A stretch of 64,000 nucleotides of DNA from Tropicibacter sp. Alg240-R139 (lineage in GTDB: Bacteria; Pseudomonadota; Alphaproteobacteria; Rhodobacterales; Rhodobacteraceae), in contig NZ_UNRA01000005.1 of assembly GCF_900537075.1 (NCBI RefSeq), positions 1-64,000 of the forward strand, written 5' to 3'. Below the pieces are notes generated by a model that did not search any database, was not told the DNA's origin, and saw nothing but the letters and a program-made list of their open reading frames with translations. Position 1 is the first letter of the stretch; each line of letters begins with the position of its first letter. Positions 1-8,966 of the stretch are shown here, piece after piece. A program made the translations under genes and the position numbers.

Positions 1-221
1 TCTCTCAGCAGTGCAGCGATCCTGCGATAGCCATATCGGCCGTATTGACGGGTCAGCTCGATCATGTCGGCGACCAGTCGGTCTTCGTCTGCGCGACCCT
101 GTGGGACGCGCCGTTGCGTGGACCGGTGTTGTCCAAGCACGCGGCAGGCGCGTCGCTCAGATACTTTGAGCTGGCTGCGGACATGATCGATGCAGGCACG
201 ACGACGAGCGGGGCTCAGTAG
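1..221 (-). CDS. IS3-family transposase orfB, N-terminal part (partial)
   Basis: This is the start of the DDE transposase frame, which runs off the left edge. Read from about 221 down to 1, it begins LLSPARRRACIDHV and continues to RYGYRRIAALL, the HTH_21 region that precedes the rve (DDE) domain in IS3 OrfB. No normal start codon with a ribosome site is seen. In this family OrfB is made as an OrfAB fusion by -1 slippage, and here the frame enters -1 to orfA just before the orfA stop at 215-217. The catalytic DDE residues are outside the window. Confidence 0.8.
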
Positions 222-493
222 TTTCCCTTTGTGGCTTCCGTCAGGATCAGTTTGTCCAGCGTCAGATCTGAAACTGCGCGTCTCAGCCGCTCGTTCTCTT
301 TCTGAAGCCGTTTCAGTTCTTTCAATTGATCAACACCCATTCCACCATACTTCTTCCGCCAGCGGTAATAGGTTTGCTCAACAACTCCGATCTGTCTGAT
401 CGCATCAAGACGGGACATCCCTTGCCCCATCAGAACTTCAACCTGCCGTAACTTCGAGACAATCTCTTCAGGCTTCGGTCGCTTGTTTGCCAT
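215..493 (-). CDS. IS3-family transposase orfA (HTH_Tnp_1)
   Basis: A 92-residue DNA-binding transposase subunit. Residues about 8-55 form the HTH (EIVSKLRQVEVLMGQG ... YYRWRKKYGG), followed by a leucine-zipper-like helix (LKELKRLQKENERLRRAV) used for dimerisation in this family. The stop overlaps the orfB frame, consistent with programmed -1 frameshifting. It looks intact, and its upstream inverted repeat ends 42 bp before the start codon. Confidence 0.88.
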   Translation of the reverse strand: MANKRPKPEEIVSKLRQVEVLMGQGMSRLDAIRQIGVVEQTYYRWRKKYGGMGVDQLKELKRLQKENERLRRAVSDLTLDKLILTEATKGNY

Positions 494-802
494 TCGTGGT
501 CCTCCATTTCCTAAACATAACGGGGGACCAGTTCAGTTGGGGAGGCTCATCATGACTTCATCTCCTCAAGGAGAGTGTTCGGTATTCTAACCACATCTTT
601 ACGCTTCGTGGTTTCGGCCTCTGCCTTCCCGAAAAATGAAACACGCCGCTTTCCAGATCAGCCCAACCGCTATCGAGTGACGGCATCCACGCCATCAACA
701 AAGCCCGTCACAATAGTGGATGAACTCTACAAATCTCGCCGGAAATAGTTCATTCGACCTTCCAGAGAAATCTAGTCGCAAAAACTGCAGGCATTCGCTC
801 GA

Positions 803-2509
803 CTATTTGTCGACCTCAAGACCGGCCTTGCGAAGGCTATCTAGCAGCTTCTGTTCGAAAAGATCGCCCAATTGCCAAATTGACAGAATGCTGTTTGCCT
901 CGGCTTCAAAATCCGGTTGTAGCAACAACAACGCTTTCAACGATGACTGGGCAACCTTTCTCTGCCCCAAATTCGCATTCAAAGCTACGCTCCAGAGATG
1001 CGTCCAAAAGAAGTTCGGCATGTCGATTTGGTTCAAAACCGTTAATGCCTGCTGGTAATCTCCTTGGTCGAACTCATAAAAGACGCGTGGAAAATGATAC
1101 CAATGTGGATGCACGGGATTTAGAGCAATGGCGCGGTCCACTATGGCCAGCCCTTCATCCCATTCCCCACTGAAAGCCAATCTCATACCGTAATGCGCCA
1201 GAACGGCATTGTCATTTGGGCTCAGACCAACTGCGATCTGACCCGACTTGCGAAAACCCTCAATGTCTCCGCGAACAAAGCGTATGTTGGCCTGCATCAA
1301 ATACCCTGCTGCCAAGCTTGGATCAATTTCCACAGCCCGGCGCGCAGCGGTATCTGCAGCGGCAATCACCTGTTGGCGGTCTCCGCCGAGCCCAAAGCGG
1401 ATTTGCTGAAGATAGAGGTTCGACAACACCGCCCAAGCTTCAGCATAATCCGGGCTTTGTACCAAAGCTCGTTGAATGCAGTCCATGATTGCCGGATGCC
1501 GACCAAGGTCGATTGTGATCTGGTAGCTATAGTAGCTCAGCACACAGTCATATGCGTCGCGGTTGCTCGGCGGCGTCCTGGTGGCGGCTTTCATCGCGTC
1601 CTGAGTTAGAACGCCATATTTTCCAGCGAGTTTTCCGATCACGTCCCGGATGATCTTATCCTGTGCGACGTAGATTTCGCTGGGCGATCTGCCGATAGAG
1701 TAGTCATTAACCCAGACGTATCGCTGGCTTTTTAAGTCGATGAGGCGGGCTGACAACAATATGGTATCGCCCTTGTCCAGGACACTTCCTTCCAGTGCGA
1801 ATTCCGCATTGAACTCTACCCTCAGATCTTGCAGATCAATGCCCCCATGGGACGGTCTCTGACCGCTTCCCAAAGGCAGCACCCAAATGTCACGAAATCG
1901 CACTATCTCGCTGGTTAGTTGCTGTGTCAGGCCGTCGGCAAAATAGCTAGGTCCCTGACCCAATGTGTCAAACGGTAGTACGGCCACAACCGGGCCCTTT
2001 GGTAGTGTGTCCTCAGAGGTTGAAGGTTTACCTGCCAACAGGCCACCAGAAACAAACCAAATAACGGCGCACAGCGCCGATATCCCGGCCATACCAAGAC
2101 CGATAAAGGAAAAACGCTGCAAGTTGCGGGTATTCGGATGCGAATCTTCGGGTGACGACGGCGTTTGTTCAAGCCGTGCAATACGCTCAAACCTCGGGGC
2201 GTAACCGCCCTTGGGAATGGTCAGACGAAGCGGATCTTCCCTGCCTGGCCCGGCATAATAGCCGTCGATATCTTGACGCAGGCGCCGGGCCTCTAGTCGG
2301 ACGATTGGGTCAACTTGTTGATCAAAGGTTTCATCCCGGCCAAAAACCGACATGGCGATGGAAACACCTTTGATCTGATCTGCGCGACCATCCAGATGTT
2401 CTTCGACGATGTAGGACAGAAAGGCACGACGCTGGGGGGTGGCTGCAAAATCGGGATGAGTCAAAAGGCGTTGCAATTGCGCCCGAATATCAGTTTCCAA
2501 CAAGTCCAC
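803..2509 (-). CDS. TolB-like/FlgO-domain protein with TPRs (adenylate-cyclase-associated type)
   Basis: Probably a membrane-anchored regulator or sensor; the true activity is unknown. In order, counted from an alternative TTG start at 2548, it has a cytoplasmic N-terminal domain with FLSYIVEEHLDGR and RLEARRLRQDIDGYY (residues 40-120), found ahead of TolB-like modules in alphaproteobacteria. One transmembrane helix follows at about 147-172, then a FlgO/TolB-N-like domain (VVAVLPFDTLG at about 187, YFADGLTQQL, FALEGSV), then several TPRs to the end. No cyclase catalytic domain is present, although such proteins are often annotated as adenylate cyclase. I prefer the GTG at 2509 because GAGG lies 8 nt upstream and the conserved region begins just after it. 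It is monocistronic in this window. Confidence 0.75.
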   Translation of the reverse strand: MDLLETDIRAQLQRLLTHPDFAATPQRRAFLSYIVEEHLDGRADQIKGVSIAMSVFGRDETFDQQVDPIVRLEARRLRQDIDGYYAGPGREDPLRLTIPKGGYAPRFERIARLEQTPSSPEDSHPNTRNLQRFSFIGLGMAGISALCAVIWFVSGGLLAGKPSTSEDTLPKGPVVAVLPFDTLGQGPSYFADGLTQQLTSEIVRFRDIWVLPLGSGQRPSHGGIDLQDLRVEFNAEFALEGSVLDKGDTILLSARLIDLKSQRYVWVNDYSIGRSPSEIYVAQDKIIRDVIGKLAGKYGVLTQDAMKAATRTPPSNRDAYDCVLSYYSYQITIDLGRHPAIMDCIQRALVQSPDYAEAWAVLSNLYLQQIRFGLGGDRQQVIAAADTAARRAVEIDPSLAAGYLMQANIRFVRGDIEGFRKSGQIAVGLSPNDNAVLAHYGMRLAFSGEWDEGLAIVDRAIALNPVHPHWYHFPRVFYEFDQGDYQQALTVLNQIDMPNFFWTHLWSVALNANLGQRKVAQSSLKALLLLQPDFEAEANSILSIWQLGDLFEQKLLDSLRKAGLEVDK

Positions 2510-2812
2510 CCGAACAACCTCAATCCCGTAAAAGTCTAGGAAAAACAAACACCCAACACACTTCGCCGTTTGTCATACATGGGATCAAGAGCAAGTGGCA
2601 ACATGTTCGCACTTCCCAGGTTTTTTTATGGGGCTAACACGGGCAGGCAGATTGCCATGCAGGCATGTGCCGAAGCGCCAAGAGACCAGCTTATGTGTTC
2701 AGATTGATCCCGTTCCACGCGAGTAATCGGATCATTTATCGTGAAGCACCAGCACGCCCGTATCTTTGCCGCTTTCGTCTATTGAATTCATTTCGCCAGG
2801 AGCTGTCTGACC
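2510..2812. other. Divergent intergenic region, no gene seen
   Basis: About 300 bp between the TolB-like gene (minus) and the alkylsulfatase gene (plus). It must hold both promoters. The only clear signal is the ribosome site AGGAG at 2799-2803, ten bases ahead of the ATG at 2813. I see no convincing operator, RNA gene or small coding frame. Confidence 0.5.
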
Positions 2813-4867
2813 ATGGCACGCCGACAAAAACTACTTCTCACCACCGCACTGTTGATGCTGACCTGCGGTGCAGGGGCCGCACAGGAACACTTTGACCCAA
2901 AAGGCAAGATGCCATCGGAATTCACTGTCGAGTTTCAGGAGCAGATGCGTGACTCTTTGCCGTTCGAAGATCAGCGCGATTTTGAAGAAAGCCGCAAGGG
3001 GTTGATTGCAGTTCCCGACTATCGCCAGATCAAGACCGAAGACGGAACGGTTGCATGGGACATCGGAAGCTATGATTTCCTATTGGAAGGGGATCAGGAT
3101 TTTGACTCGATCCATCCTTCGCTTCAGCGTCAGGCTATCCTGAACATGAACTACGGCCTGTACGAGATTCTGGAAGGTAAAATCTATCAGGTGCGTGGCT
3201 TTGATCTGTCGAATATCTCGTTCATCCGGGGCGAGACCGGCTGGATCATCTTCGATCCTCTCGCCTCGAAGGAAACTGCAGCAGCAGCATTGAAATTGCT
3301 GAGCGACACGGTAGGAGAGCTGCCGATCAAGGCTGTCGTTTATTCCCACTCTCATGCCGATCACTATGGCGGCGTCCGTGGTGTCATTAGCGATGAAGAC
3401 GTGGCCAATGGTGTCGAAGTCATCGCACCCGAAGGCTTTATGGAACATGCCGTTTCAGAAAACGTCTATGCCGGCAACGTTATGAACCGACGCCTGTTCT
3501 TTCAATACGGCGTTCTGCTGCCACGCGACCCGCACGGTCACGTAGATCAGTCAATAGGCAAAAACATATCGGCCGGCACCACCGGCCTGATCGAGCCAAC
3601 CCGATATGTCTCGGACGACTACGAAGAGATTACGATCGACGGTGTGCGCATGGTCTTCCAGAACACACCGGGCACCGAAGCTCCGGCCGAAATGAACACC
3701 TATTTCCCCGACCTCAAAGCGTTCTGGGCCGCGGAAAACATCACGGGCACGATCCACAACATCTATACCCTGCGTGGCGCGCTGGTGCGCGATGCACTGA
3801 GCTGGTCAAAACACATCAACGACGCGCTCTACGAGTTCGGGCAAGATGCTGATTTGATGTTCGCCTCTCACTCGTGGCCCCGGTTCGGCAATGACCGAAT
3901 TCAAGAGGTCATGCGTGCACAGCGCGACACCTATGCCAACCTCAACAATGGTGTGTTGAATCTGGCCAACAAAGGCGTGACCATCAACGAGGTCCACAAT
4001 GTCTATGAGGTGCCCGAAAGCCTGCAGCAGCAATGGGCGGCGCGCAGCTATCATGGCTCGGTCGAGCACAACAGCCGTGCGGTGATCAACCGGTACCTTG
4101 GGTATTGGGATGCCAACCCGACGACACTGACGCCCCTGTCGCCAAAGGACAGCGCCCCCTTGTTTGTCGAGATGATGGGTGGCGCCGGGCCGATCCTGAC
4201 CAAAGGGCAGGCATTGTATGATGAGGGCCAATACCTCCATGCGACCGAGATTTTGAATAAACTGGTCTATGCTGAACCCGACAACCAGAGTGCCAAGGAT
4301 CTGCTGGCCGATGCGTTCGAACAGATCGGGTATCAAAAAGAAAGCCCATCTGTCCGCAACTCGTTCCTTGGTGCCGCCTATGAGCTGCGCAATGGCATCC
4401 CGCAAGGTGCCACCATCGAAACCACTGGTCCCGACACCATCCGTGCTATGGAAACGTCGATGTGGCTAGATTTCATCGCCATTCGCGTCAATAGCGCAAA
4501 AGCGGCGGATATGAATTTCGTCATCAACCTGATCATTCCAGACCGGGACGAGAACATTGTGGTTGAGATGAGCAATGCCACATTGACCCACATTGTCGAC
4601 CAAACGGCCCTGAACGCTGATCTGTCGATCAGTCTGAACCGTGCCGATCTGGAGAAAGTCATGACAGGCGAACGCAAGTTGACCGACATGCTGGCTGACG
4701 GCACCGCTAATTCCGAAGGCAACGCGGATGTTGTGGCCGAGTTGGCGTCCACGTTGGACCAATTCGACATTGGGTTTGAGTTAATGCCTGGAACAGGCGC
4801 CAAGGACCTTACGCCTCAGGCCAATGATTTCGCCCAGCCGCCCCTGGCGAATTCGAACGGAGGCTAG
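2813..4867 (+). CDS. Type III linear alkylsulfatase, MBL fold (SdsA/YjcS family), exported
   Basis: Hydrolyses primary alkyl sulfate esters such as dodecyl sulfate to alcohol and sulfate, with two Zn ions; the family usually has about 630-680 residues and this one has 684. A signal peptide is visible (residues 1-23, LLLTTALLMLTCGAGAA then AQE), so it acts in the periplasm. The metallo-beta-lactamase metal motif SHSHADHYGG lies near residue 180. Further conserved blocks are TPGTEAPAEMNTYFP, AAENITGTIHNIYTLRGA and FASHSWPRFG (about 350). The last 120 residues look like the SCP2-type C-terminal domain (MWLDFIAIRVNSAKAADMNF). The start is supported by AGGAG upstream. No partner gene is adjacent. 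Confidence 0.92.
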   Translation: MARRQKLLLTTALLMLTCGAGAAQEHFDPKGKMPSEFTVEFQEQMRDSLPFEDQRDFEESRKGLIAVPDYRQIKTEDGTVAWDIGSYDFLLEGDQDFDSIHPSLQRQAILNMNYGLYEILEGKIYQVRGFDLSNISFIRGETGWIIFDPLASKETAAAALKLLSDTVGELPIKAVVYSHSHADHYGGVRGVISDEDVANGVEVIAPEGFMEHAVSENVYAGNVMNRRLFFQYGVLLPRDPHGHVDQSIGKNISAGTTGLIEPTRYVSDDYEEITIDGVRMVFQNTPGTEAPAEMNTYFPDLKAFWAAENITGTIHNIYTLRGALVRDALSWSKHINDALYEFGQDADLMFASHSWPRFGNDRIQEVMRAQRDTYANLNNGVLNLANKGVTINEVHNVYEVPESLQQQWAARSYHGSVEHNSRAVINRYLGYWDANPTTLTPLSPKDSAPLFVEMMGGAGPILTKGQALYDEGQYLHATEILNKLVYAEPDNQSAKDLLADAFEQIGYQKESPSVRNSFLGAAYELRNGIPQGATIETTGPDTIRAMETSMWLDFIAIRVNSAKAADMNFVINLIIPDRDENIVVEMSNATLTHIVDQTALNADLSISLNRADLEKVMTGERKLTDMLADGTANSEGNADVVAELASTLDQFDIGFELMPGTGAKDLTPQANDFAQPPLANSNGG

Positions 4868-5189
4868 TCTTCACAACTATCCAAGCGGACTATCCCAGAT
4901 CGACCCTCGTTTGTGACAACATGTAAAGTTTGACACGAATTCGAAGTTGGTCTGGGATGCCAGTCCCTTGAAACGGTCGCATTGACCTAGAAATGCGACC
5001 GTTTGCCGTCGGTGTAGCAACGGTAAAATCGGCTGAGGCGTGACATCCGCGCGTCGTTCACCCAGCAGGGATCAGTCGTGTCACTGATTATCTTTGCGTG
5101 GCAAAACATGACGATCAGCCAAAGCTAATGGGCCTGCTCCTAAGGCCCACCAACGTGTGCTTGCGTAACGTATCGCGGGTCCAAACGTT
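4868..5189. other. Convergent intergenic region with a perfect 13-bp inverted repeat
   Basis: 322 bp between convergent genes (alkylsulfatase plus, crotonase minus) with no credible coding frame. The notable structure is a perfect stem at 4971-4983 and 4992-5004, described separately. A weaker inverted pair, TCCCAGA near 4890 and TCTGGGA near 4950, flanks the preceding 60 bp. Nothing else is recognised. Confidence 0.5.
4971..5004. terminator. Strong hairpin, probably a bidirectional terminator
   Basis: AAACGGTCGCATT at 4971-4983 is followed by an 8-nt loop and its exact complement AATGCGACCGTTT at 4992-5004. The AAA/TTT outer bases give short T tracts on both strands, which fits a shared terminator for two converging genes. 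No long U-run follows, so termination is inferred from position and stem strength. Confidence 0.55.
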
Positions 5190-5999
5190 TCAGCTGTTGG
5201 GCCGGACGCGAGCGGCCGTCTTGTTCGCAAAAGCCTCCAAGCGCTCGCGGGCCGCGGGTTGCGTGTTAACGACACCTGCCACTACGGCTTCGGCATAGGC
5301 GGCGTCCATACCAGACATGTTGTTCATGTGGCTCACGGCCGAGCAGATGGCGAAATTCGTCAAAGGCAGATTTTGCGCAACTTTAGTCGCCAGCTCCATA
5401 GCTTTGTCAAAGCTTGAACCGCCCTCGACGATGTACTGCGCCAACCCCAGATCCACGGCCTCTTGCCCCTGATACACACGGCCAGTCAGGATCATGTCGA
5501 TCATCCTGTACTTGCCGATCATATCCGACACGCGGATCGTTGCGCCGCCGCCCGTAAAGATACCACGCTGCCCCTCGGGCAATGCAAAGTATGTGCCCGA
5601 ATCGATTACCCGTACGTGGGCCGCGCTCGCCAGCTCCAGACCACCGCCAACGACAGCCCCCTTCAACGCAGCGATGATCGGCACACCGCCATATTCCATC
5701 TTGTTGAACGCCTCGTGCCAGCGCAGGCAGACATGCATGAAGTCATCCGGGCTGCGGTCGGCCTTCCAATGTTCGACAAGATCCAGCCCGGCGCAAAAGT
5801 GATCGCCTGAACCGGCCAACACCACGGCTTTGACACCCGCCGTGCGCGCGCCGCTGAAAAAGCGGATCAGCTCTTCGATCGTGGCCACATCCAACGCATT
5901 ACGCTTGGACGGACGATTGAGCGTAACCACATAGAGACCGTGCTCGTGCGCGGAAATGGCAAGATTTTCGTAAGTTTCGGGATTCACGACGTCGTTCAT
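5190..5999 (-). CDS. Enoyl-CoA hydratase/isomerase (crotonase) family; possible methylthioacryloyl-CoA hydratase (DmdD-like)
   Basis: A 269-residue crotonase acting on an enoyl-CoA thioester in the cytoplasm. The CoA-binding/oxyanion segments are HFCAGLDL (about 68-75) and [14 protein letters not shown] (114-127). Glutamates at 122 and 142 ([10 protein letters not shown]) sit where hydratases hold the catalytic pair. The gene is 23 bp downstream of an acyl-CoA dehydrogenase of DmdC type. A dmdC-dmdD pair is known for methylmercaptopropionate breakdown from DMSP in roseobacters, so that role is an attractive but unproven reading; a general beta-oxidation hydratase is the alternative. A ribosome site (AAAGGACC) precedes the start. 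Confidence 0.82.
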   Translation of the reverse strand: MNDVVNPETYENLAISAHEHGLYVVTLNRPSKRNALDVATIEELIRFFSGARTAGVKAVVLAGSGDHFCAGLDLVEHWKADRSPDDFMHVCLRWHEAFNKMEYGGVPIIAALKGAVVGGGLELASAAHVRVIDSGTYFALPEGQRGIFTGGGATIRVSDMIGKYRMIDMILTGRVYQGQEAVDLGLAQYIVEGGSSFDKAMELATKVAQNLPLTNFAICSAVSHMNNMSGMDAAYAEAVVAGVVNTQPAARERLEAFANKTAARVRPNS

Positions 6000-6022
6000 C
6001 TATCAGGTCCTTTCGCGGATCA

Positions 6023-7786
6023 TCATTCGGGGAAAGCTGCGTCCAGCAGGCTGCCCGCACCATGTAGGATACGGGTCTTTTCTGCCTGGCAGTCTGGCAG
6101 AATATGCTGAGCAAAGAAAAGCGCGGTGGCTATTTTCTGGGTCATGAACTCTGGGTCTTGCCCAGCCTCAAGGCTGGATTGTGCAACCAGTGCGCCCTTG
6201 GCCAGCTTCCACCCAGCCGCCAGCGTTCCGGTCAGCATTAGGAACGGTACAGACCCCGCAAAGGCCGCGTCGATGTCGTTGCGGCTCTTGTCCAGCAGCC
6301 AATCCAGTGCGACGTCAAATGCGCCACGCGCCTCGGCCAGTGCTGCGGCGATCGTTTGGGCTGTGTCATTGCCTGCGGCCAACGCCTTTTCGGTTGCCGT
6401 TATCCGTGCAGCGAACCGGCGGGCGGTCTCACCCCTATCGCGCATCACCTTGCGTCCCAGCAGGTCATTGGCCTGGATGGCGGTCGTACCTTCGTAGATC
6501 GGCAGAATGCGGGCGTCACGGTAATGCTGCGCAGCGCCGGTTTCTTCGATAAAGCCCATGCCGCCGTGAATCTGCACCCCAAGCGAAGCGACCTCAACCG
6601 CGCGCTCGGAGCAGAAGCCCTTGACCAGAGGCACCATGAATTCAGCCAAAGCGGCAATCTCTGCATCGTCTTGGTGATGCGCAATGTCCAGCAACCCCGC
6701 CGTTGCAGCCGCCATGGCCCGCCCGCCCTCGGTCAGGCTGCGCATCCGCAAAAGCATACGGCGCACGTCCGGGTGTTCGATGATCGCTACGGCACCCTTG
6801 GACGATCCGTCGACCGGACGGCTTTGCACTCGGTCCCGCGCATAAGCCAGCGCCCGCTGATATGCCCTATCAGAGGTAGCAATTCCCTGAACACCCACCG
6901 AGAACCTCGCCGCGTTCATCATAATGAACATGTACTCGAGCCCACGATTTTCCTCGCCGATCAGGAACCCGGTGGCATCCTTGTATTGCAGCATTGCTGT
7001 TGGACTCGCGCGCACACCAAGTTTGTGTTCGATGCTGACACAGTCCACTGCGTTTTCGGTTCCGGGCGTGCCGTCCGCAGCGACCAATTTTTGTGGCACG
7101 ATAAAGAGACTCAACCCTTTCGGCCCCTGTGGTGCATCCGGCGTCCGGGCCAGCACCAAGTGAATTATATTCTCAGTCAGATCATGGGCGCCGTAAGTGA
7201 TGAAAATCTTGGTTCCAGAGACTCCATAAGTGCCGTCGGCACGCGGTGAAGCTTTTGTTGTCACCCGCCCCAGATCGCTGCCGGCCTGAGGCTCGGTCAA
7301 GTTCATTGTCCCTGACCAACGCCCGGCAATCAGCGGCTCGAGGTAAGTGGCCTTCTGCTCGTCAGACCCCGTCAACAAAAGTGCCTCGATCGCTCCGTCT
7401 GTCAGCAACGGGCACAACCCAAAACTCATGTCGGCAGCATTCAACATCTCGACCCCAGCGGCGCCGACGACACGAGGTAACCCCATACCCCCGTGTTCAA
7501 CTGGATGAGTAAGAGCCTGCCACCCCATCTCGACAAATTGTGCATACGCCCTCGCGTCCCCCTCGGGCATTGTCACGCGACCCTTGTCAAACTGCGCGCC
7601 TAGCTCGTCTCCAATATGAGATAAGGGTGCGATTTGCTGATTGCAAAATCGAGCATACCCTTCCAGTACGGCACTGATTTCGGACAATCCGAAGTCTGAA
7701 TAGGTCGCCAAGCCCGACACCTTTTCCCAGTGAGACAGGTGTTCGATGCAAAACATCAAGTCCCGTACGGGTGGATGGTATGGCAT
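6023..7786 (-). CDS. Acyl-CoA dehydrogenase, long form (DmdC-like family)
   Basis: A flavoprotein that oxidises acyl-CoA to trans-2-enoyl-CoA. At 587 residues it is longer than the classic 380-residue enzymes and matches the roughly 590-residue group containing 3-methylthiopropanoyl-CoA dehydrogenase. The N-terminus (MPYHPPVRDLMFCIEHL) is typical of that group. The FAD/substrate segment MNLTEPQAGSDLG lies near residue 160 and HGGMGFIEETGAAQHYRDARI near 430, followed by an extra C-terminal helical domain (about 470-587). It is probably cotranscribed with the crotonase that follows. Substrate assignment to methylthio-acyl-CoA is inference from family and neighbour. Confidence 0.88.
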   Translation of the reverse strand: MPYHPPVRDLMFCIEHLSHWEKVSGLATYSDFGLSEISAVLEGYARFCNQQIAPLSHIGDELGAQFDKGRVTMPEGDARAYAQFVEMGWQALTHPVEHGGMGLPRVVGAAGVEMLNAADMSFGLCPLLTDGAIEALLLTGSDEQKATYLEPLIAGRWSGTMNLTEPQAGSDLGRVTTKASPRADGTYGVSGTKIFITYGAHDLTENIIHLVLARTPDAPQGPKGLSLFIVPQKLVAADGTPGTENAVDCVSIEHKLGVRASPTAMLQYKDATGFLIGEENRGLEYMFIMMNAARFSVGVQGIATSDRAYQRALAYARDRVQSRPVDGSSKGAVAIIEHPDVRRMLLRMRSLTEGGRAMAAATAGLLDIAHHQDDAEIAALAEFMVPLVKGFCSERAVEVASLGVQIHGGMGFIEETGAAQHYRDARILPIYEGTTAIQANDLLGRKVMRDRGETARRFAARITATEKALAAGNDTAQTIAAALAEARGAFDVALDWLLDKSRNDIDAAFAGSVPFLMLTGTLAAGWKLAKGALVAQSSLEAGQDPEFMTQKIATALFFAQHILPDCQAEKTRILHGAGSLLDAAFPE

Positions 7787-7898
7787 TGGCGACTCCTTGA
7801 TGTGTCCTATTGCTTCACGTCATCTAGAGCCGCCGTTACTTGAATATAAGCTCATCTCTTGCCAAAACAGTATCGAATTACGCCAACCGAGATCGCAC

Positions 7899-8912
7899 GT
7901 GACCAGCAATGACCCAATATCTCTGACAACGGTATCTGCAGCATTTGTTCAGGATTGGCTGGACGCGCTCAGATCCCGGTGCTCACCCGAAATCATGGCG
8001 TCGTTGATGACGCGATCCGGTATGCAAGTCAGTCCGATGAATCCAGCTCAACGGGTTACGCTCAATGAGATCGCTCGCCTGTACCAATTAGCGGCGCCAG
8101 AAACTGGCGATGAAATGATGGGCCTCTGGAGCCGACCAATTCGCCCACGCGCGTTGCAACATCTGGTTACCGTTCAGCGCGAGGCACACAGCCTGACCTC
8201 AGCCCTTTATCGCTTTTCGACCTTTTGGAACTTACTATTGGATGATTTTCGCCTGGACTTGCGCAGCGACCCCGACGAGGTGGCGTTGATGTTAACCCCA
8301 TATGCACCAGAAGCGAGACCACAACGCTTTGGCCATATGTTGTTGCTCAAGCTGGCCCATGGGCTGCTGTCCTGGCTGAGTGCGTTTGAAACGCCAGTGA
8401 AGGAAGTACACTTTGCTTTTGCACGCCCGGATTTTGCCGCTGACTATGCTGTGGTTTTCCCCTGCCCAGTGCAGTTCTCAGCGCCGCAGACCAGCATCCT
8501 CTTCGATCCGCGCCAGTTCAACCGCCCGACTGTTCGCACCCCGGCTGAGGCATCGATATTCCTCGAACGCGCGCCGCTTGATTGGATATTTACGGGATCA
8601 CGCGCGCATACTTGCAGCCTGCGCGTCCGCGCGTTTCTTTATGGCGCAAGTTGGCAGGATTGTCAGCTTCCGGATGCGGCAACCGCGTTGCTAATGACCC
8701 CTAGGACGCTGAACCGAAGGCTAAAAGAGGAAGGGGCTTCGTTCCAGAGCATCAAAGACGCTCTGCGCCGAGATATGGCCATACGGGCCCTTCAGGAAGG
8801 GACCGACAGCATTGAACAGGTCGCCTTTGATACCGGTTTCTCAGCTCCAGCGAACTTTCACAGGGCTTTTCGCAAATGGACAAGCCGGACGCCGGGTTCA
8901 TATCGAACCTGA
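7899..8912 (+). CDS. AraC-family transcriptional regulator
   Basis: Divergent from the acyl-CoA dehydrogenase gene, so a likely regulator of it (inference). The N-terminal half matches the arabinose-binding-like domain of OruR/ArgR-type AraC proteins (AAFVQDWLDALRSRC ...). The C-terminal roughly 100 residues carry two HTHs (LMTPRTLNRRLKEEGASFQ and SIEQVAFDTGFSAPANFHRA) and end in the usual GYR-like position (PGSYRT). The frame is open further upstream, with ATGs at 7746 and 7800, but those overlap the dehydrogenase gene or give unconserved sequence. The GTG at 7899 is the best guess and the start is uncertain. Confidence 0.8.
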   Translation: MTSNDPISLTTVSAAFVQDWLDALRSRCSPEIMASLMTRSGMQVSPMNPAQRVTLNEIARLYQLAAPETGDEMMGLWSRPIRPRALQHLVTVQREAHSLTSALYRFSTFWNLLLDDFRLDLRSDPDEVALMLTPYAPEARPQRFGHMLLLKLAHGLLSWLSAFETPVKEVHFAFARPDFAADYAVVFPCPVQFSAPQTSILFDPRQFNRPTVRTPAEASIFLERAPLDWIFTGSRAHTCSLRVRAFLYGASWQDCQLPDAATALLMTPRTLNRRLKEEGASFQSIKDALRRDMAIRALQEGTDSIEQVAFDTGFSAPANFHRAFRKWTSRTPGSYRT

Positions 8913-8966
8913 GCCGGAGCTACTCAATTTGTGAGCATTCGCGTAGACAGCCAGTCAGGCCCGAAC

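Larger units (their letters stand above)
1..535 (-). mobile_element. IS3-family insertion sequence, truncated by the window edge
   Basis: Two overlapping transposase frames (orfA, then orfB in the -1 frame) are read on the minus strand, the standard IS3 layout. The upstream terminus is visible: the inverted-repeat end, read inward on the minus strand, is TGAACTGGTCCCCCGTTATG, closing with the TG/CA typical of IS3 at position 535. The rest of orfB and the other end lie beyond position 1, so whether the element is intact cannot be judged. The orfA sequence resembles the IS407/IS511-like branch (inference). Confidence 0.85.

Noticed and set aside
803-2509. Adenylate cyclase annotation for the TolB-like/TPR protein
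   Set aside because: Only the associated TolB-like and TPR domains are present; no class III cyclase catalytic domain is visible.
6356-7249. 297-codon open frame antisense to the acyl-CoA dehydrogenase
   Set aside because: The opposite strand encodes a complete conserved enzyme; the antisense product has no domain pattern and reflects GC-rich codon bias.
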